64,000 nt of DNA from positions 6,602,963 through 6,666,962 of the forward strand of contig OU452231.1 in assembly GCA_911728455.2 (NCBI GenBank), in the 5' to 3' direction. Every line of letters begins with the position of its first letter. Position 1 is the first letter of the stretch. The notes below the pieces were generated by a model. The model had not been told where the DNA came from and did not search any database. It saw nothing but the letters and a program-made list of their open reading frames with translations. Shown piece by piece: positions 25,126 to 37,739 of the stretch. Both the position numbers and the translations under genes were made by a program. The DNA is from Marthasterias glacialis. Its lineage: Eukaryota; Echinodermata; Asteroidea; Forcipulatida; Asteriidae.

Positions 25126-25517
25126 GCATATTCTTAATGGTTTCCACTGGAATCACAAATGAGTACTTTGTGAAACTGCATGACATGATTTTGCAAATGA
25201 ATCGAATCTATGGCTGCCATTCCATTTCCTGGCTTTGGAAAAGTTGAGCGTTTAAAGCGATTTAAGATGAGTTGACATGAGTGTGCTCAGGTCGGGACAA
25301 TGTTTTTTTTAATAGCAAGTTACCAACAGGGAGAAAAGTCCACCCACGAAAATTCCTTGACATATCTGTTAGTACATTTCATGAAAAACAGGGAAGAATT
25401 ATTATTTTTTTAAAAAAATATTTGTGAGCATGCTTTGTGAAACCTACATGCCGACAAAGTTAGTGCGCTAATTTGGCACAAACATCCCTGTAAGCACAGA
25501 ATGTCAAACCGAATTGC

Positions 25518-25725
25518 GAGGCCCAATTTCATGGCTTTGCTTGCCGCAGAATTCCGTGCTTACCAGTGTCCATTCCCCATTTACAGGGTAAGCGCCCAAT
25601 TTCTGAGCCAGCTGTGTAAGCGGAAAAATGTTCAAAGATGTATTGCACAAGAAATAAACTCCTGTGAAAACGCTAAGTGTGGATTTTTTTCACTTGCAGT
25701 TAGCAGAGCCATGACGTGGAGCCCA
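25518..25725. mobile_element. GCCCAATTTC-type MITE, diverged copy 5
   Basis: Left GAGGCCCAATTTCATGGCTT, right AGCAGAGCCATGACGTGGAG. Iterated GTAAGC motifs lie inside. Confidence 0.65.
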
Positions 25726-26108
25726 GTATGCTGCAGTAAGCAGTGCTAAGACAGTGAGCTCTGATGCAGTGTGATTTAACAGCAATAAGATTTACTGGGT
25801 GTTTTAGTAATGTAGTCTCAAAAGAATGGTTGCTGCGTTTGTTTCAACTATATATTATTTTTCAAAAAAAATTACTAAGTGAAAGTGAATTCTCCACCCT
25901 GCCCCCCCCCCCACAAAAATAAATAAACAAATAAAAAATTATCAAAATAATTATAAACATGCCAGGGAAGAAAGAAAATCTAAATAAAACGAAAATTACA
26001 AAGTATAATTAAGGATCAGAAAATTCAAAGAAACAAAATTAACTAAAAAAGAAAGAAAAAATTAAACGGGCACTCAAATTTCTCAACAAGAGAGCCAGTC
26101 ATACTCAC

Positions 26109-26196
26109 GAGATTGTTCCATAAACAGCAAAGGCATTATAGAGATCAGCAGTTTCAACTGTTGGATCTAAATCTCCCACAAATATATGATGATGAC
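26109..26196 (-). CDS. TIA1: TIA-1/TIAR-like RNA-binding protein, exon with start of RRM2
   Basis: The 88-nt exon reads HHHIFVGDLDPTVETADL followed by YNAFAVYGTI. It covers strand 1 (RNP2 IFVGDL) and helix 1 of RRM2; relatives read HFHVFVGDLSPEI at this point. The acceptor is CCCCCTTCTGTTTCTGCAG and the donor is GTGAGT. Two leading bases complete a Gly codon begun by the exon at 54309-54360; two trailing bases are completed by the exon at 6667-6745. Phases on both sides therefore agree. A T-rich stretch lies about 45-65 nt past the donor (26042-26062). Confidence 0.95.
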
Positions 26197-26285
26197 CTGC
26201 AGAAACAGAAGGGGGAAACAAACAATAGATTAAACCTCTTGGTGCATATGACACAAATGTGTAGTTGTTTCAAGTCTTCTTTAGG

Positions 26286-26432
26286 TAAAGTCAGGCCCGA
26301 TTGCTTCGTTCTTGAAAGGGCAAGGGCACAAAGGCATTTTCTTCTTGATAAAGGGCACCACTATAGGAAGTTGTACATTTCTAGTGGAACATTTTAGCGG
26401 CACCAAGGCAATGACCGGGGGCAACGGAGGCA
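26286..26432 (-). repeat. GGCAATTGCCTCC-type dispersed repeat, inverted copy
   Basis: On the minus strand it reads TTGCCTCCGTTGCC, GGTCATTGCCTTGGTGCC and CCCTTGCCCTTTCAAGAACG, as in 5783-5936. Confidence 0.7.
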
Positions 26433-28647
26433 ACAGACCTTTATCATGGTGCGGCCATCTTGATTTTCTCCCATTCAAACCAATGTAACCAAACCAAGGC
26501 TGGAAGGGCAAATAGTCTGGTTCCTTTTCGTGCAATGAATATTAGCATCTATTACTGTTATTGGATACAGGGCACATGACCAAGATGGTGGCAGCTTGAT
26601 AAAGGTCTATTGCCTCCGTTGCCTCCGTGACGTATCAGATCTGAGTAAGTACCTCAGAACTTTCTCCTCTTACCATCCTCAACTCATCAAACTGCATGTT
26701 TTGTTTGATTCAGTTGGACGGAGAACTGCCCTTGGTAAACTGATTGTGCTTGACATGGGATCAGAAATACCACCACAATCAGAGTCCAACAGTATGGGTG
26801 TTGAGTTACCATATGGTGTTGGATTTTCGAGTGACGATGGATCCTAATAAACCACTCATGGGAGTTAGGGTAACTGGATTTGCTTCAATTATTTCTTTCA
26901 AATTTCTCGCATTAAAAACGTGAACGACGAAAAGCACAACGAAAAACTGACCAAATATGTTCTGAAGACACTTGCTTTTTTCAGTAGAAGGTAAAACAAA
27001 ATATTGAAAACTTGGTTATCAGTCTTCTCTTCGGGACAAACTAAGTATGGATTTCCGAGGATTAATTTAAAGACTCTCTACATCATTAAAATTACAAAAC
27101 ATTTCCATCTGGATTAGCGCCCAGTAAATCTGATTGTTGAAACAACTCAAATTTAGTCCAAAACGTAACAATATCGCAACATCCAGAATCAATTACAGCA
27201 TCATGTTTATATGTGGACCTCAAACAGCACACGTATTGACCACTCTACAAATAAAATGGTAAAACTTTCAACCTTGCCAGCAAAAAAAAAAGGAGAATTT
27301 AATCTCAATGTGAAAATAAGACAACATATTGATTAACGCCCACACTGTGACTATAACACATACGTGCAGTTTGTTGATACAGGTGACAAAAAAAAAGATA
27401 GAAAGAAATAAATAACACGATGCCTGTGACATTTGAATTCAAAATGTAATTTCAGTTTTCATTTTTTTTATTCTTCCTGTATTAAAAACTGTAACGTCAA
27501 GAGAAACTTAACAGCTCCCAAGTCAACAACAGCAGGAAATATTAACTGTTTTTCCTTGTTTGACCAAACAAGGTTTCTGGATTTGTGTTTATTGCAATGT
27601 GCTATTTCTGTATCCCTTGCATTCCATTACCTCACATCTATACCCTGATCCACTGCCTTTATGCTAAGAACCATGAATCCGTCTGTTATTAAATGATGAC
27701 AAATTTAAACCTCGCTCACATGAACGCTGAGCAAATTGTCATATTACAACTCAAATGAAAACGCTTCAAAAGCAAAGCGTAGTCCAACTTGGGGAGACAA
27801 ATTTGACGTATATGTGTTTGTGCAATGAGCATGCACCTGCATCTAATCTTATAACTCAAAATCAGCAGCCCTTCTGATAGCTCAAACTTAGGACCATAAG
27901 GAACTTTAGAAATGGGACGGCCAGATTTTTTCTTTTTCCAGAGAGGCAAGGCCACTGTCCCTAGGGAAAAGAACACTTCCGTAAGAAATCCAGACAGATA
28001 ATGGTAACATTTTTTAAGTGGAATAGGGGGGGGGGGTCAAGACCTGGGCAATAGATGGGTTGCACATGACGTCAGCAGTGAGAAAAATCAGCCATCTCTG
28101 ATGGCAATGAATGCACATTTTTTAGCGCACAATAGTGGGTTACGCACACGGTGGTACTGCACATGCGTTTCATAAACTCCTTCCATGATTGGTTGGTAAG
28201 CAACTCAAGCTGCATTGAAACTTACAGAGCTTGACGCGGCTACAGGCCAGAATAGAAATTGTCATCAAAGATGGCGTCTACTGCAAGCCACAGGCCCATG
28301 ACTTGTCATCTGCAAATCATGTTTGGGAAGTACCAAGATTTAACATGTTCCATCCGTATTCATATGTTTCTTTTCCAAACCACAATTTCTCTTTTCTGGT
28401 AGAAAAAGAACATTGCCGAGGCAAGAGCTGTAGCCTTACCCCGCTGGAACTAACATCAGGATTTGAAAAGGGCTCTGGAGGGTGCCGGAAGGGAGTGTAA
28501 CCAGTTTTAAAGGTTAATGCATTCAGCATTAGAAGGCTCAAAATGGCAGAATATTGGGTCAGCTCATGTATAAACAACCCTAACCAAGGGAAACAAAAAA
28601 GAAAGAAAGAAAGAAAAAAGGAAGGGAAAAAAGGAAGCACATGTTCA

Positions 28648-28697
28648 GGAGGGTGGCCAGAACAAGAGACAAGGAGGGTGGCCAGAACAAGAGACAA
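28648..28697 (+). repeat. 25-bp direct tandem duplication
   Basis: GGAGGGTGGCCAGAACAAGA plus GACAA occurs twice in tandem without mismatch, next to a GAAA-rich purine tract. Confidence 0.9.
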
Positions 28698-31121
28698 GCA
28701 GAGTGTCCTTTTTCAATGACAAGGGCAGCATCAACTTCGTCTCTGCAACAACACACTGATGTATTTCCTCGGTTGTTAAAGCGTAGCCGGCAACATGATA
28801 TCATGGCTGAGCACTTCATTGCAGTGTCAAAACAGGGTGGCCACTCTCTTATTAAGGACAGCGCTTCATCGGGCAAGAGTTGCCGTTGGGGAATCACGCA
28901 TGATATTGCCGGTAACCTTACAGCAACCTCCCTCTCTCTCTCTCTTTCTCTCTACACCCCCCCACCTCCTTCAAACTCAAAACCGTGGAGTACAATCTCA
29001 GGGGCAATGCTCAATAGTTCAGCGCTTGGAAAGCTAGGATCTGATTCTTATCAAGCGACTGAGATTTCTTGCGATTTTGTTTTAACCAAAGGGGAGGAAA
29101 TGAAATGTAGGCTGTAATACGTGTTACCGCATCATAGGCTTTGTACGATTTAATCCCATCAAGAGGAAACATTTTTAGAGGAGGATTCAGGTGTACATTT
29201 CAACAACTCAGTGTAAAGGGTGCTAGTATTGTATGTGAATGTTCATGAATTACCGTCATTTACTGGCAGGCGTTCTGAGCAACCTTTTTTGTTTTCAATT
29301 TTTGACATAATATTTACATAAGACAATGATGTCCAGGGTGCTCTCCACTTCACCCTTAAACATACAAAAAATGCCTTCAAGAAATAGACCAGCATGTACA
29401 GCAACATGTTTTTCTATCAAACACAGTTTTTTTTAACCGTGGTTCCAATAACCAAACAAACACTGGACAGCCCGTCTCGGAAGAGACAAGCATTTAGTAA
29501 ATACAATGTTTTAGTGCATGAGTTTCGTATATGAATGTCAACTACCACTGTTTGCTGCCAAGCAATCCAAATGCCTTTTTTCCCCCATTTGTCAGGAAAG
29601 ACTTAAACACACACACCGGCTTTATCTGATGCTGTCCCTTCACTTTGAAACACAAAAACAATGTCTGCTGAAAGTAGGCCTGCATGTAAATGTAAAGTGC
29701 TTTTTTTGGATTAAAAAACAAATACATGCGCAAATTTTTTACCGTGGTTTCCAAACCTGCTCGACACTGCACAGTCGATCTGGGTTGATCCACACATTTA
29801 ATACTAAACTGTACCAAAAACCTGTGAGGATTTCGTCTAGCACTATATAAAGACGTATTTCGTCTGCGCCAAATCCGTGCTAAAACAGTGTTGTTATGCT
29901 GGGATACATCAGCCAAAGCTCTTAAGGTTATTGACAACATGGTGAGATCTGGGTGAGATTTGTTGAGACTCCCCCAGACAGTCTAACTTGGACTCCATGC
30001 TGTCTCCAACTACACATGCTCCACAATCAGAGCAGGGCCTGAATTTCACAGCGTCCAGTAAAGCAGAGGGATTCAGTGGTCCGCAAGTATAGAATACTGT
30101 GGTACTGCTTGTGTACCACGGCATGAAAAATTGGTCCAGAACTTGACTGTGTGCAAATTTCTGCCGGGCCTAAAAAAATACAACACAGCACTTTTTGTAA
30201 AAGTGCTCACAAAATGTGTAAAAGGAGCCATTCGTTAATTATCAATGTTTAAAAAAAAAAATTAAATGCAAATCGCAAGTTGTTTTTCATAAAAAAAAAA
30301 AAATTAAAAAGCAAAACACAGACAGAAATTGAAATTTGACTCAAATACAAATATTTATAAATAAATAAATAAAATAAAGAGAAAAAAAAATTGAAAAACA
30401 TTTTTGAAATCACAAATTGGGGTGGGTGGTTAGGTAAAAATAATTTACAGAAAAACAAAAAAAAGACATTGATAATTCTGAATGGGCCCCCCTAGTCGGA
30501 CTGGTTCCCCAAACATTATTTGCTAGATTGTACTGCTTAGTTCCCCTGGGGGCATTGCGCCAGAGGTGTGTGAGCCAGACTTACATGCAGATGACAGTCT
30601 AATCTTATAACAATCTTGCCTGGGTTACTATCCCAACACAAGGATGATGTGTATGATCAATCAGAAGTAGCTATTTGTATTAACTGGCAACCGGCAGTGA
30701 ACCCTGCCGCACACACCATGTACAGCAGCGATGAACACCTAACGGTATAGTCTTAGGGCCTGTTATCAGAGACTAGAAGGACAAATTTCAAACCCAAACT
30801 GATCTGCATTTGAACATGTACATGACCGGCATTACTTTCTGAAATGAAGGAAATACTGTGCCAAGTTTAATGTCTCTTGCCTTGAAAGTTGAAACAAAAA
30901 AACAGAAAGGAAACATTTCCAAAACAGGTAGCAGTTATAGTCATGGTTTCCAACGAGGGATGGAAATGTCAAAGGGCGGTAAAAGAACATTCTGAAATAT
31001 TTACATCTTAAACAGTACTTATAATCTTAACTGAAAACCCTCCAGTATTAAAACTTTCTTGTGAATTTTAAGTGCACCCATGTGTTTGTCAAGAATTTAA
31101 CTTCATGAATAATACAATAGT

Positions 31122-31316
31122 TGTAACCCAAACGCTGGTAAGACAGAAAAACATAAATGTTCAAGGATTTACATATGCCTTACGTGGTATAAAGGTAATG
31201 ATGGCAGAAAACTTTTCCTTGAAATATTTCTGCCTGAAGTATTATCGTTTTTGAATAACAAATAAAACAAGATCCAAAAAGTAATTTCCGTCTCCTGAGA
31301 CCAAAACTCTGCCTAA
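31122..31316 (+). repeat. Dispersed repeat with AAAAACATAAATG core, copy 2
   Basis: Partner of 8542-8732. Confidence 0.7.
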
Positions 31317-32008
31317 GAAATAAAACCAGTTGTTGTATCCACATGCTCACGGAGAAATCTTCTAAAAATGTTAAGTTTCACATTAAAAAAACAATGCAAT
31401 ATGCGTGAATTTAAAATCCAACAAATCGCATGTTTGTCGACTACTTCATCTGAGATATTGTAGATCCACATGCAAGTAAAACCATGTTTGCGCATTGCGT
31501 ATTACGCAAGAACGCTGAGCACAAAGTGCATGCATTGATAGTGCGCGTATCACGTCATCTATTTTGCGTACTCCACAGTTGTTCGCGTAATCTGATTTGG
31601 AAGCAATACGCACTACGTACACAGGGATTCCGAGCCTGCTCACTCTGGTATTTCCTCTATCAACACAATAACAAGTCAAACACACCCATCTTGCGTACAT
31701 CTATAGTGTATGTTTTTACATAGTGAAGGGCGTGCATGTCACATGTTCACGCAAACGCTAACAATCCCTCCTCACTTCGTGAAGACACAACCTGAGTTGA
31801 CTGGCATGCCCGTCCATTTCGATACAATGTATATTTCACATGTTTGGGGGATGCCTGTCTCTTTGTGAACATACCAAATCCAATTATTGAGATGAATGCC
31901 CACTTACAAATTAATAAGAAATTAAGCCTAGTTTTGATTTTAAAAGCAGCAACTCGGGCAAAACTCCAAAATGTAGAAAACATGACTTTTCACATGTAAC
32001 ATCATAAC

Positions 32009-32170
32009 GGGCCCAATTTCATAGAGAAAATTTCAAACAGAAAATAGTACTTAAAAAGAGGATTGTACATGTGACATGCTATTTTGGCTGGTAACCTTAT
32101 TCTGGTAAGCATGATTTTGTTTATGCTAAGCTACGTCTTGTGCTTAAAAGCATCTGTATGAAATTGGGCC
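32009..32170. mobile_element. GCCCAATTTC-type MITE, copy 6
   Basis: Left GGGCCCAATTTCATAGAG, right TCTGTATGAAATTGGGCC. The interior contains TTTTGGCTGGTAACCTTATT. A truncated left end of another copy follows at 32186-32240. Confidence 0.85.
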
Positions 32171-32185
32171 TTGTTTTCAGACCAC

Positions 32186-32240
32186 GGCCCAATTTCATAG
32201 AGCTGCTTAAGCACAAAAAAGTAGCAAAGCAAAATATAAA
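32186..32240. mobile_element. GCCCAATTTC-type MITE, truncated copy 7
   Basis: Only the left end (GGCCCAATTTCATAGAGCTG then CTTAAGCAC) is present. Confidence 0.75.
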
Positions 32241-32390
32241 AAAAAAACAATCATGTAACAGAGAAAGTTATGATTGACTATTAATGCATCCAGATTTGTG
32301 TCCCTTTTTATGCATCCCACCCTGGTCTGTGTCGATGTACTTTTGTTGAAACTGGGGCTGCGGTAAATTTCATTTAAATCAATCTATATC

Positions 32391-32569
32391 AGTTGTAATT
32401 TTTACCGATACACTGATGTGTGTTAAGCACTGTATACTCTCCCCCGAGTCCTGTGAAAAAATATTCACAGGCATTTTTCCTCGGGTGGGATTCGAACCCA
32501 CGACCCCTGCCATTCTACCCCTGCCATTCTGTCTAACACACATCGGTGTATGGGTATAAAATACAACTA
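32391..32569 (-). mobile_element. tRNA-B-box element flanked by terminal inverted repeats
   Basis: Ends AGTTGTAATTTTTACCGATA left and TATGGGTATAAAATACAACT right pair over about 38 bp, including TGATGTGTGTTA/TAACACACATC. Inside on the minus strand lies GTGGGTTCGAATCCCACCCG, a clear B-box, and a duplicated CCCTGCCATTCTA motif. It belongs with 11397-11548 and 55930-56130. Confidence 0.75.
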
Positions 32570-34028
32570 ATATTCGTTATCCCCGACGCGAACAAAATAA
32601 AATAAAAATTAAAAAAAAATAACATCTATTATAAATCAATCTAATTACAGCTATTGTTATGATTCCAGATTTTCACTTGTCTATATAGGTGACCTAATGC
32701 ACAGGATGTTGTCGAAAACTGATGACATTTCGTACATATGGTGCACAATTCACATAGAAACTTGGCCCGTCCAACTAAAAAACTGTAATTGTCCTGGTCA
32801 ACTACATGTATTAGTTGAGATGCAATTTATTAATTCAATCATAAATACCCCAAGGGTGTTTTTTTTACGCTCTCCTTTCTTTGACACGAATGAATCTAAC
32901 AGACATGGTCCTGATGGTTTTTTGTTACCTTCGTTTTTTTTTTTTTTAAGTTACGTTTATTTTCTCTTTGGTTATCAGAGCAAAAAGCAATTATGTACAG
33001 ACGTAATTTACAAAGTAGATGAGGATTAATCATGCATTAACGACATGTATGGCTATTCAAGATATGGGTCACATGCAGTGCATTAAACAGAACAGAAGAA
33101 CTCTGGCCACTCAAGTATGCAGTATCCTAGTGCTATTAACTGCTTTCACACAGTGCATTTTATTGGCACATCCAATGTGCACACATCAATGAAGTTAGCA
33201 TTCATCCCAGTCATCCAACATGTAGTTTTCAACATATAAATCTACCTGTACCCACTGAAACTTTTTTTTTGCAAACTGGGGTTGCATTTGCGCACGTGTA
33301 GGCGCGCGGGTTTTCAACTCGCACCAACGCTGGTGTTCCGCACGGGCAGTTTGTGACCATGTTTTGAAATGGTTAACCGACATAACCGCGAAAGCATCAC
33401 AGGCCTCGTGCAAAATCCCTAACATCTTATGCTGATCACACAGCAGAGAAATACAACCTAGCTGCTTTAATCTGCTTTAACAAACATAAACAATCGGCAG
33501 TCGAGAGGACAAACAATTTGACCTTTTTTCCCATGATACACTGCAAAAAATGGCCTCTCCTGAGCAAAGTGTTGAGGGCGCACTGTATTGTGAGTTGCCC
33601 GTGCTGTTGATCATTTTCTGTCCGGAAGTTGTATGAGAATTTGGCTAAAGAAATCCATGGAATCTTAATAATGTTGGGCCTGTTAAGTGAACTCGGCGTG
33701 AAAATGTTTAATGACAGCAAAGTCTACTCTCCCAATCTTGTTATTAGCTGCGATTTCGTTCACGATTGTGTCTGGACGGGTTCAATTATCCATCTTTGAC
33801 GCCCTCCATACACTCCTACCTAGAAGTACACAGCCTTTACACCTACATGTGTCCAAATTGTCATGGTAACCGAAAAAGAGGATTGAAGAGATACGAAACG
33901 GAGAAAATGGATTAGTCCAGCTATTATAGATGAGCTTTCTAATTAGCGAGTCCACACTTCACTAGCCACGAGCCTACAGCTTGCTGCTCTTCATTTAGAC
34001 ATCTCTTGAATCTCATTTTACAAGTTTT

Positions 34029-34056
34029 TTTGTGTGTGTGTGTGTGTGTGTGTGAG
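34029..34056 (+). repeat. TG microsatellite
   Basis: About 12 TG units after a T run. Confidence 0.9.
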
Positions 34057-34579
34057 TGTTTGCTGGTCTAGTGTCATCACTTGAGAGGTGTTAATACATC
34101 GTTGTACATTAATGAAGAAGGGAGAACTTCCCCGCTTGCCCAACGTGATGTGTTAATATAGTATAATCTACACGGGTCCAACAGGATGATTAAAACGTCA
34201 ACTCCGCTGCAAAAGACCATCTATAATAGCGGCGGGTACCTGTTTGTTGGCGACGTGCCAAGAAGTCTCGCAGGTATATGTAATTAGTGAAGTATTAGTG
34301 GCTGGACTTGTTGCGGCTACTCCAACTCATCCTTGTTTTTTTTTTTATTCGGAGGAGAAGAGTTGCCAGGCAATGAGAGTAAATCAGCCATGCACGACAT
34401 CGACATGCCAGCTGCTGATTGGCTTAAACACCACTCTATTTGGTAAGGTTGAGCGCCCCTGTCTCAGGATGCCCATGGTTTTTTCTTTCTTTTCATTTTC
34501 TGCAGACAAAGCTCAAAGACTTTTAAAAACACTCTTAAAACCCCAACTTTTAAAAATTAACAAGCTTTAATTATCTCGT

Positions 34580-34622
34580 CGGCTCAGAGCAGAAAGGACT
34601 TATATAGGACCTAAAAGGACCC
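34580..34622 (-). repeat. Inverted unit of the 44-bp minisatellite
   Basis: CTCAGAGCAGAAAGGACTTA followed by TAGGACCTAAAAGGACCC is the reverse complement of the tandem unit with few changes. Confidence 0.85.
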
Positions 34623-34660
34623 ATTCGGGACTTGTACCCCATTGTGCGTGTATGTATTAT

Positions 34661-35205
34661 AAGTCCTTTCTGCTCTGAGGGGACTGGGTCTTTCTAGGTC
34701 CTGTAAGTCCTTTCTGCTCTGAGGGGACTGGGTCTTTCTAGGTCCTGTAAGTCCTTACTGCTCTGAGCAGACTGGGTCTTTCTAGGTCCTGTAAGTCCTT
34801 TCTGCTCTGAGGGGACTGGGTCTTTCTAGGTCCTATAAGTCCTTTCTGCTCTGAGGGGACTGAGTCTTTCTAGGTCCTATAAGTCCTTTCTGCTCTGAGG
34901 GGACTGGGTCTTTCTAGGTCCTGTAAGTCCTTTCTGCTCTGAGCCAACTGGGTCTTTCTAGGTCCTGTAAGTCCTTACTGCTCTGAGCAGACTGGGTCTT
35001 TCTAGGTCCTGTAAATCCTTTCTGCTCTGAGCAAACTGGGTCTTTCTAGGTCCTACAAGTCCTTTCTGCTCTGAGCGGACTGGGTCTTTCTAGGTCCTAT
35101 AAGTCCTTTCTGCTCTGAGCGGACTGGGTCTTTCTAGGTCCTATAAGTCCTTTCCGCTCTGAGCGGACTGAGTCTTTCTAGGTCCTATAAGTACTTAATG
35201 CTCTG
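34661..35205 (+). repeat. 44-bp minisatellite, about 12.5 units
   Basis: The unit begins AAGTCCTTTCTGCTCTGAGG and ends GGGTCTTTCTAGGTCCTGT. Unit starts fall at 34661, 34705, 34749, 34793, 34837, 34881, 34925, 34969, 35013, 35057, 35101, 35145 and 35189, exactly 44 bp apart. Units differ mainly in a 4-base slot after CTGAG (GGGA, CAGA, CCAA, CAAA, CGGA). An inverted unit lies just upstream at about 34580-34622. Confidence 0.97.
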
Positions 35206-35788
35206 AGCTGAAGATAGGTTGGTTGTGTTAAATTACATCAGTTAAAGATTCACTAATTTGTTGCAGTACAAAAAAAACTGCAGTATGGAAAATAGCTCTT
35301 GACGACTAGTACAAATTGTGACAATGCTTGAAACTCAACGATGCAAATTATCCCACTGACAAAAACAACGACGACGAACTGCCACCAAACAATCAAAGCC
35401 ACCTTTGAAGTGTGCATGATCCTTATGCAAATCAAGCTAACCTAACACACTTTATGTGTCTGCTTCTACACATCCAATAGCACACATCCCGGATTTGTGC
35501 ACAAACCACGTCAACGAGAACAAAGATCTTTATAAATGTATAACATTCATAACTAATTAATCAGTACATGTATTGCCCTTCCAATCATGCGTTCACTATC
35601 AAATTACATTTTGTAATTCATGTAGAGATGGTTCATTCTTGGCAGCAATAGATTCAATTGAATTCATGTCCATGTACATGCCTCATTCTTTATAAAGTCA
35701 TACACTTTTCTCAAAACATAATCAGTCCACGATGTCATTATCTCTTGAAAACAAGAGGACTGGATTGAATACACTCTTCCAAAGACCA

Positions 35789-36076
35789 GGAGCCAATTTC
35801 ATAGCGCTGCTTAGCGGTAAGCAAATATTTCTGCTCACTGTAGCAGAAAAATTTGCTTTAAAGCGCAAGCGTAATTCACAGGTTAGCGAGCAATATAGGC
35901 GACCAGCTTGTGCGTTCACCATGATTTTGCATTTTTACGTCATTCATTTGCTTACTGTAAGCACCGGAGGGTTAACATGCATTTTCCAGAGCTTACCATT
36001 AGCAGCGCTATGAATTATGGAAATCGTACAGTAAGCAGAAAAATCGGCAGCTAAGCAGCTCTATGAAACCAGGCCC
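35789..36076. mobile_element. GCCCAATTTC-type MITE, long copy 8
   Basis: Left GGAGCCAATTTCATAGCGCT, right AAGCAGCTCTATGAAACCAG. A second internal end-like TAGCAGCGCTATGAATTATG suggests a compound or internally duplicated copy. Confidence 0.7.
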
Positions 36077-36262
36077 AGATGCAGCATATTAAAAGGACAA
36101 CACGCTCTCCGCTTGGATTGACAAAAGTAGTTAACTCACTGGACCACATGGACTCTGCTTCAAAATAACCCCTTTTAAAATGACTCAAGTCTACGTCCCC
36201 ATCGGAGATCCTACCCCAAGCCCCTTTATTGCTATGCCACAATCATTAATATTTCAACAACA

Positions 36263-36300
36263 CAAGGATGCAAGGATGCAAGGATGCAAGGGTGCAAGGG
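36263..36300 (+). repeat. 8-bp tandem repeat (AAGGATGC)
   Basis: About four to five units, the last diverged to AAGGGTGC. Confidence 0.85.
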
Positions 36301-37739
36301 GTGGGGGATAAGACTGTCCCTCATCATTGCCAGAAACAGGTGAGGTGTTAGCCAAGGATGGAGAGACACAGTTATAGAGCGAGAAGGGGGGGGGAGAGGG
36401 GGAGAGAGGGACCCGCCAAACTCATTGAGATCCTAGATCCAAGCAAGGTGGGACGGCATGCCTAGCAGTGCTGCAGGCATGCCTGGGCAATTCCCACAAG
36501 TCCCACTGGCGAACGCCGGTGTGAATATGGTCTGGTTGTGCATACAATCATGCCAGTGGGTAATCAGCTTGCCGCAAAAGAAGGAAGGGGGGGGGGAAAG
36601 AAGAGAAAAAAAAAAGAAGAGAGAAAAAAAAAAAAAAAAATCCAATGAGATAATTGTGTTTTACGGGGTGGCATAACAATCATCCGCAATCTCTCTCCCG
36701 GTGTATACCCCGACTCTCTCTCCTCTGACGATAAATTGAAATTTTTGATATTAACGAGATGGTGGTCATGATGAGGACGATAATCATTTCCGTCATGGTG
36801 ATGAGGATAATTGTTTCGGAAATGACATGAATAACAAACTCCCGAGTTTCTGTCTCTGGAAACATAAATTTATAGCGAGAAGCAGGACGCTGTCACATAG
36901 ACGGCTATCACATGTTGTAGATGTTTCATGTCTATAATTTAGGAGAAGGCACTGAAATTCCATATGATTGCCTTCTATTTTTATCTGTTATTTATTAAGT
37001 CCCCTCCCCCCCACAAATGAACTGACTTCAGGCTCAATGATTTCAAATGAAACAAAAATAAAACCTCTCTGTTTTTTTTTCTCTCTTTTTTTTACCTCAA
37101 TCTTAAAAATCTGTAAAGTTTCTCATAAAATCTGGCTGGACAGTACTGAATCGAATCCTAAAATCTTCACAAAATGTCACCAAAGACAGCATATCATTTT
37201 GGTTGTACCCCACCAATGATATGCACTGTTTAGTTAGTGACATTTATATAACTGACAATCTTGTCATTTGATTGGTGGAACTTACGTCACGTGATATTCA
37301 ATATTACTCCCATACGTATTGGCGGTCAAAAAGTCCTATTCGCCCAGATGGGCAATAGTATTTCCCATTCAACAGTTCGGATCATCCTTGTTCCCAATTT
37401 TTTTCGAGCAGTAGAGCGCCGCTGCTAAAACAAAGGAGCACCTGTGCAAAAGGTTGTAATATTACCACACCCTCCGCGTATTGCGCTATTATACCTCCGC
37501 GTATTGTGCTATTCTAAGATGCGTGGGTCAAGTTTGCTTGAAGATAAATTCGTTATCACGCGCATGTGGACTACGGAAAAATATAGCGAGTCTGTGTCTA
37601 CATGGAGTCGTCCATGTTGTTTGAAAGGGTTTTTTAAATTTCCAGAGTGTGGGGTGGATGAGGAACTTTGTCTATTTTGATTTTGTGTTTATTGTGGAAA
37701 AAATCAAATGACAAGGACCTGTATTTCAGTTGTATAAAC

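Larger units (their letters stand above)
6746..26108 (-). other. 19.4-kb intron inside RRM2 of the TIA-like gene
   Basis: This intron splits RRM2 between helix 1 and strand 2. Recognisable contents are the repeats listed separately between 8542 and 25725. The stretches 6800-8500, 8740-11390, 12190-15260, 17000-22800 and 23010-24530 contain only AT-rich sequence, homopolymers, microsatellites and a few GC-richer blocks that look single-copy (about 9330-9760 and 10350-10700). The open frames seen there are short and unlike known proteins. Confidence 0.85.

Noticed and set aside
26040..26066. Strong acceptor-like TTTTTTCTTTCTTTTTTAG just downstream of the RRM2 exon donor
   Set aside because: It is not followed by GT, so it is not a recursive splice site, and no exon with matching phase follows. 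Probably a decoy.
26596..26847. Plus-strand open frame of 83 codons ending in VELPYGVGFSSDDGS
   Set aside because: No recognisable family, no splice or promoter context, and it starts within a repeat-derived region. Treated as chance.
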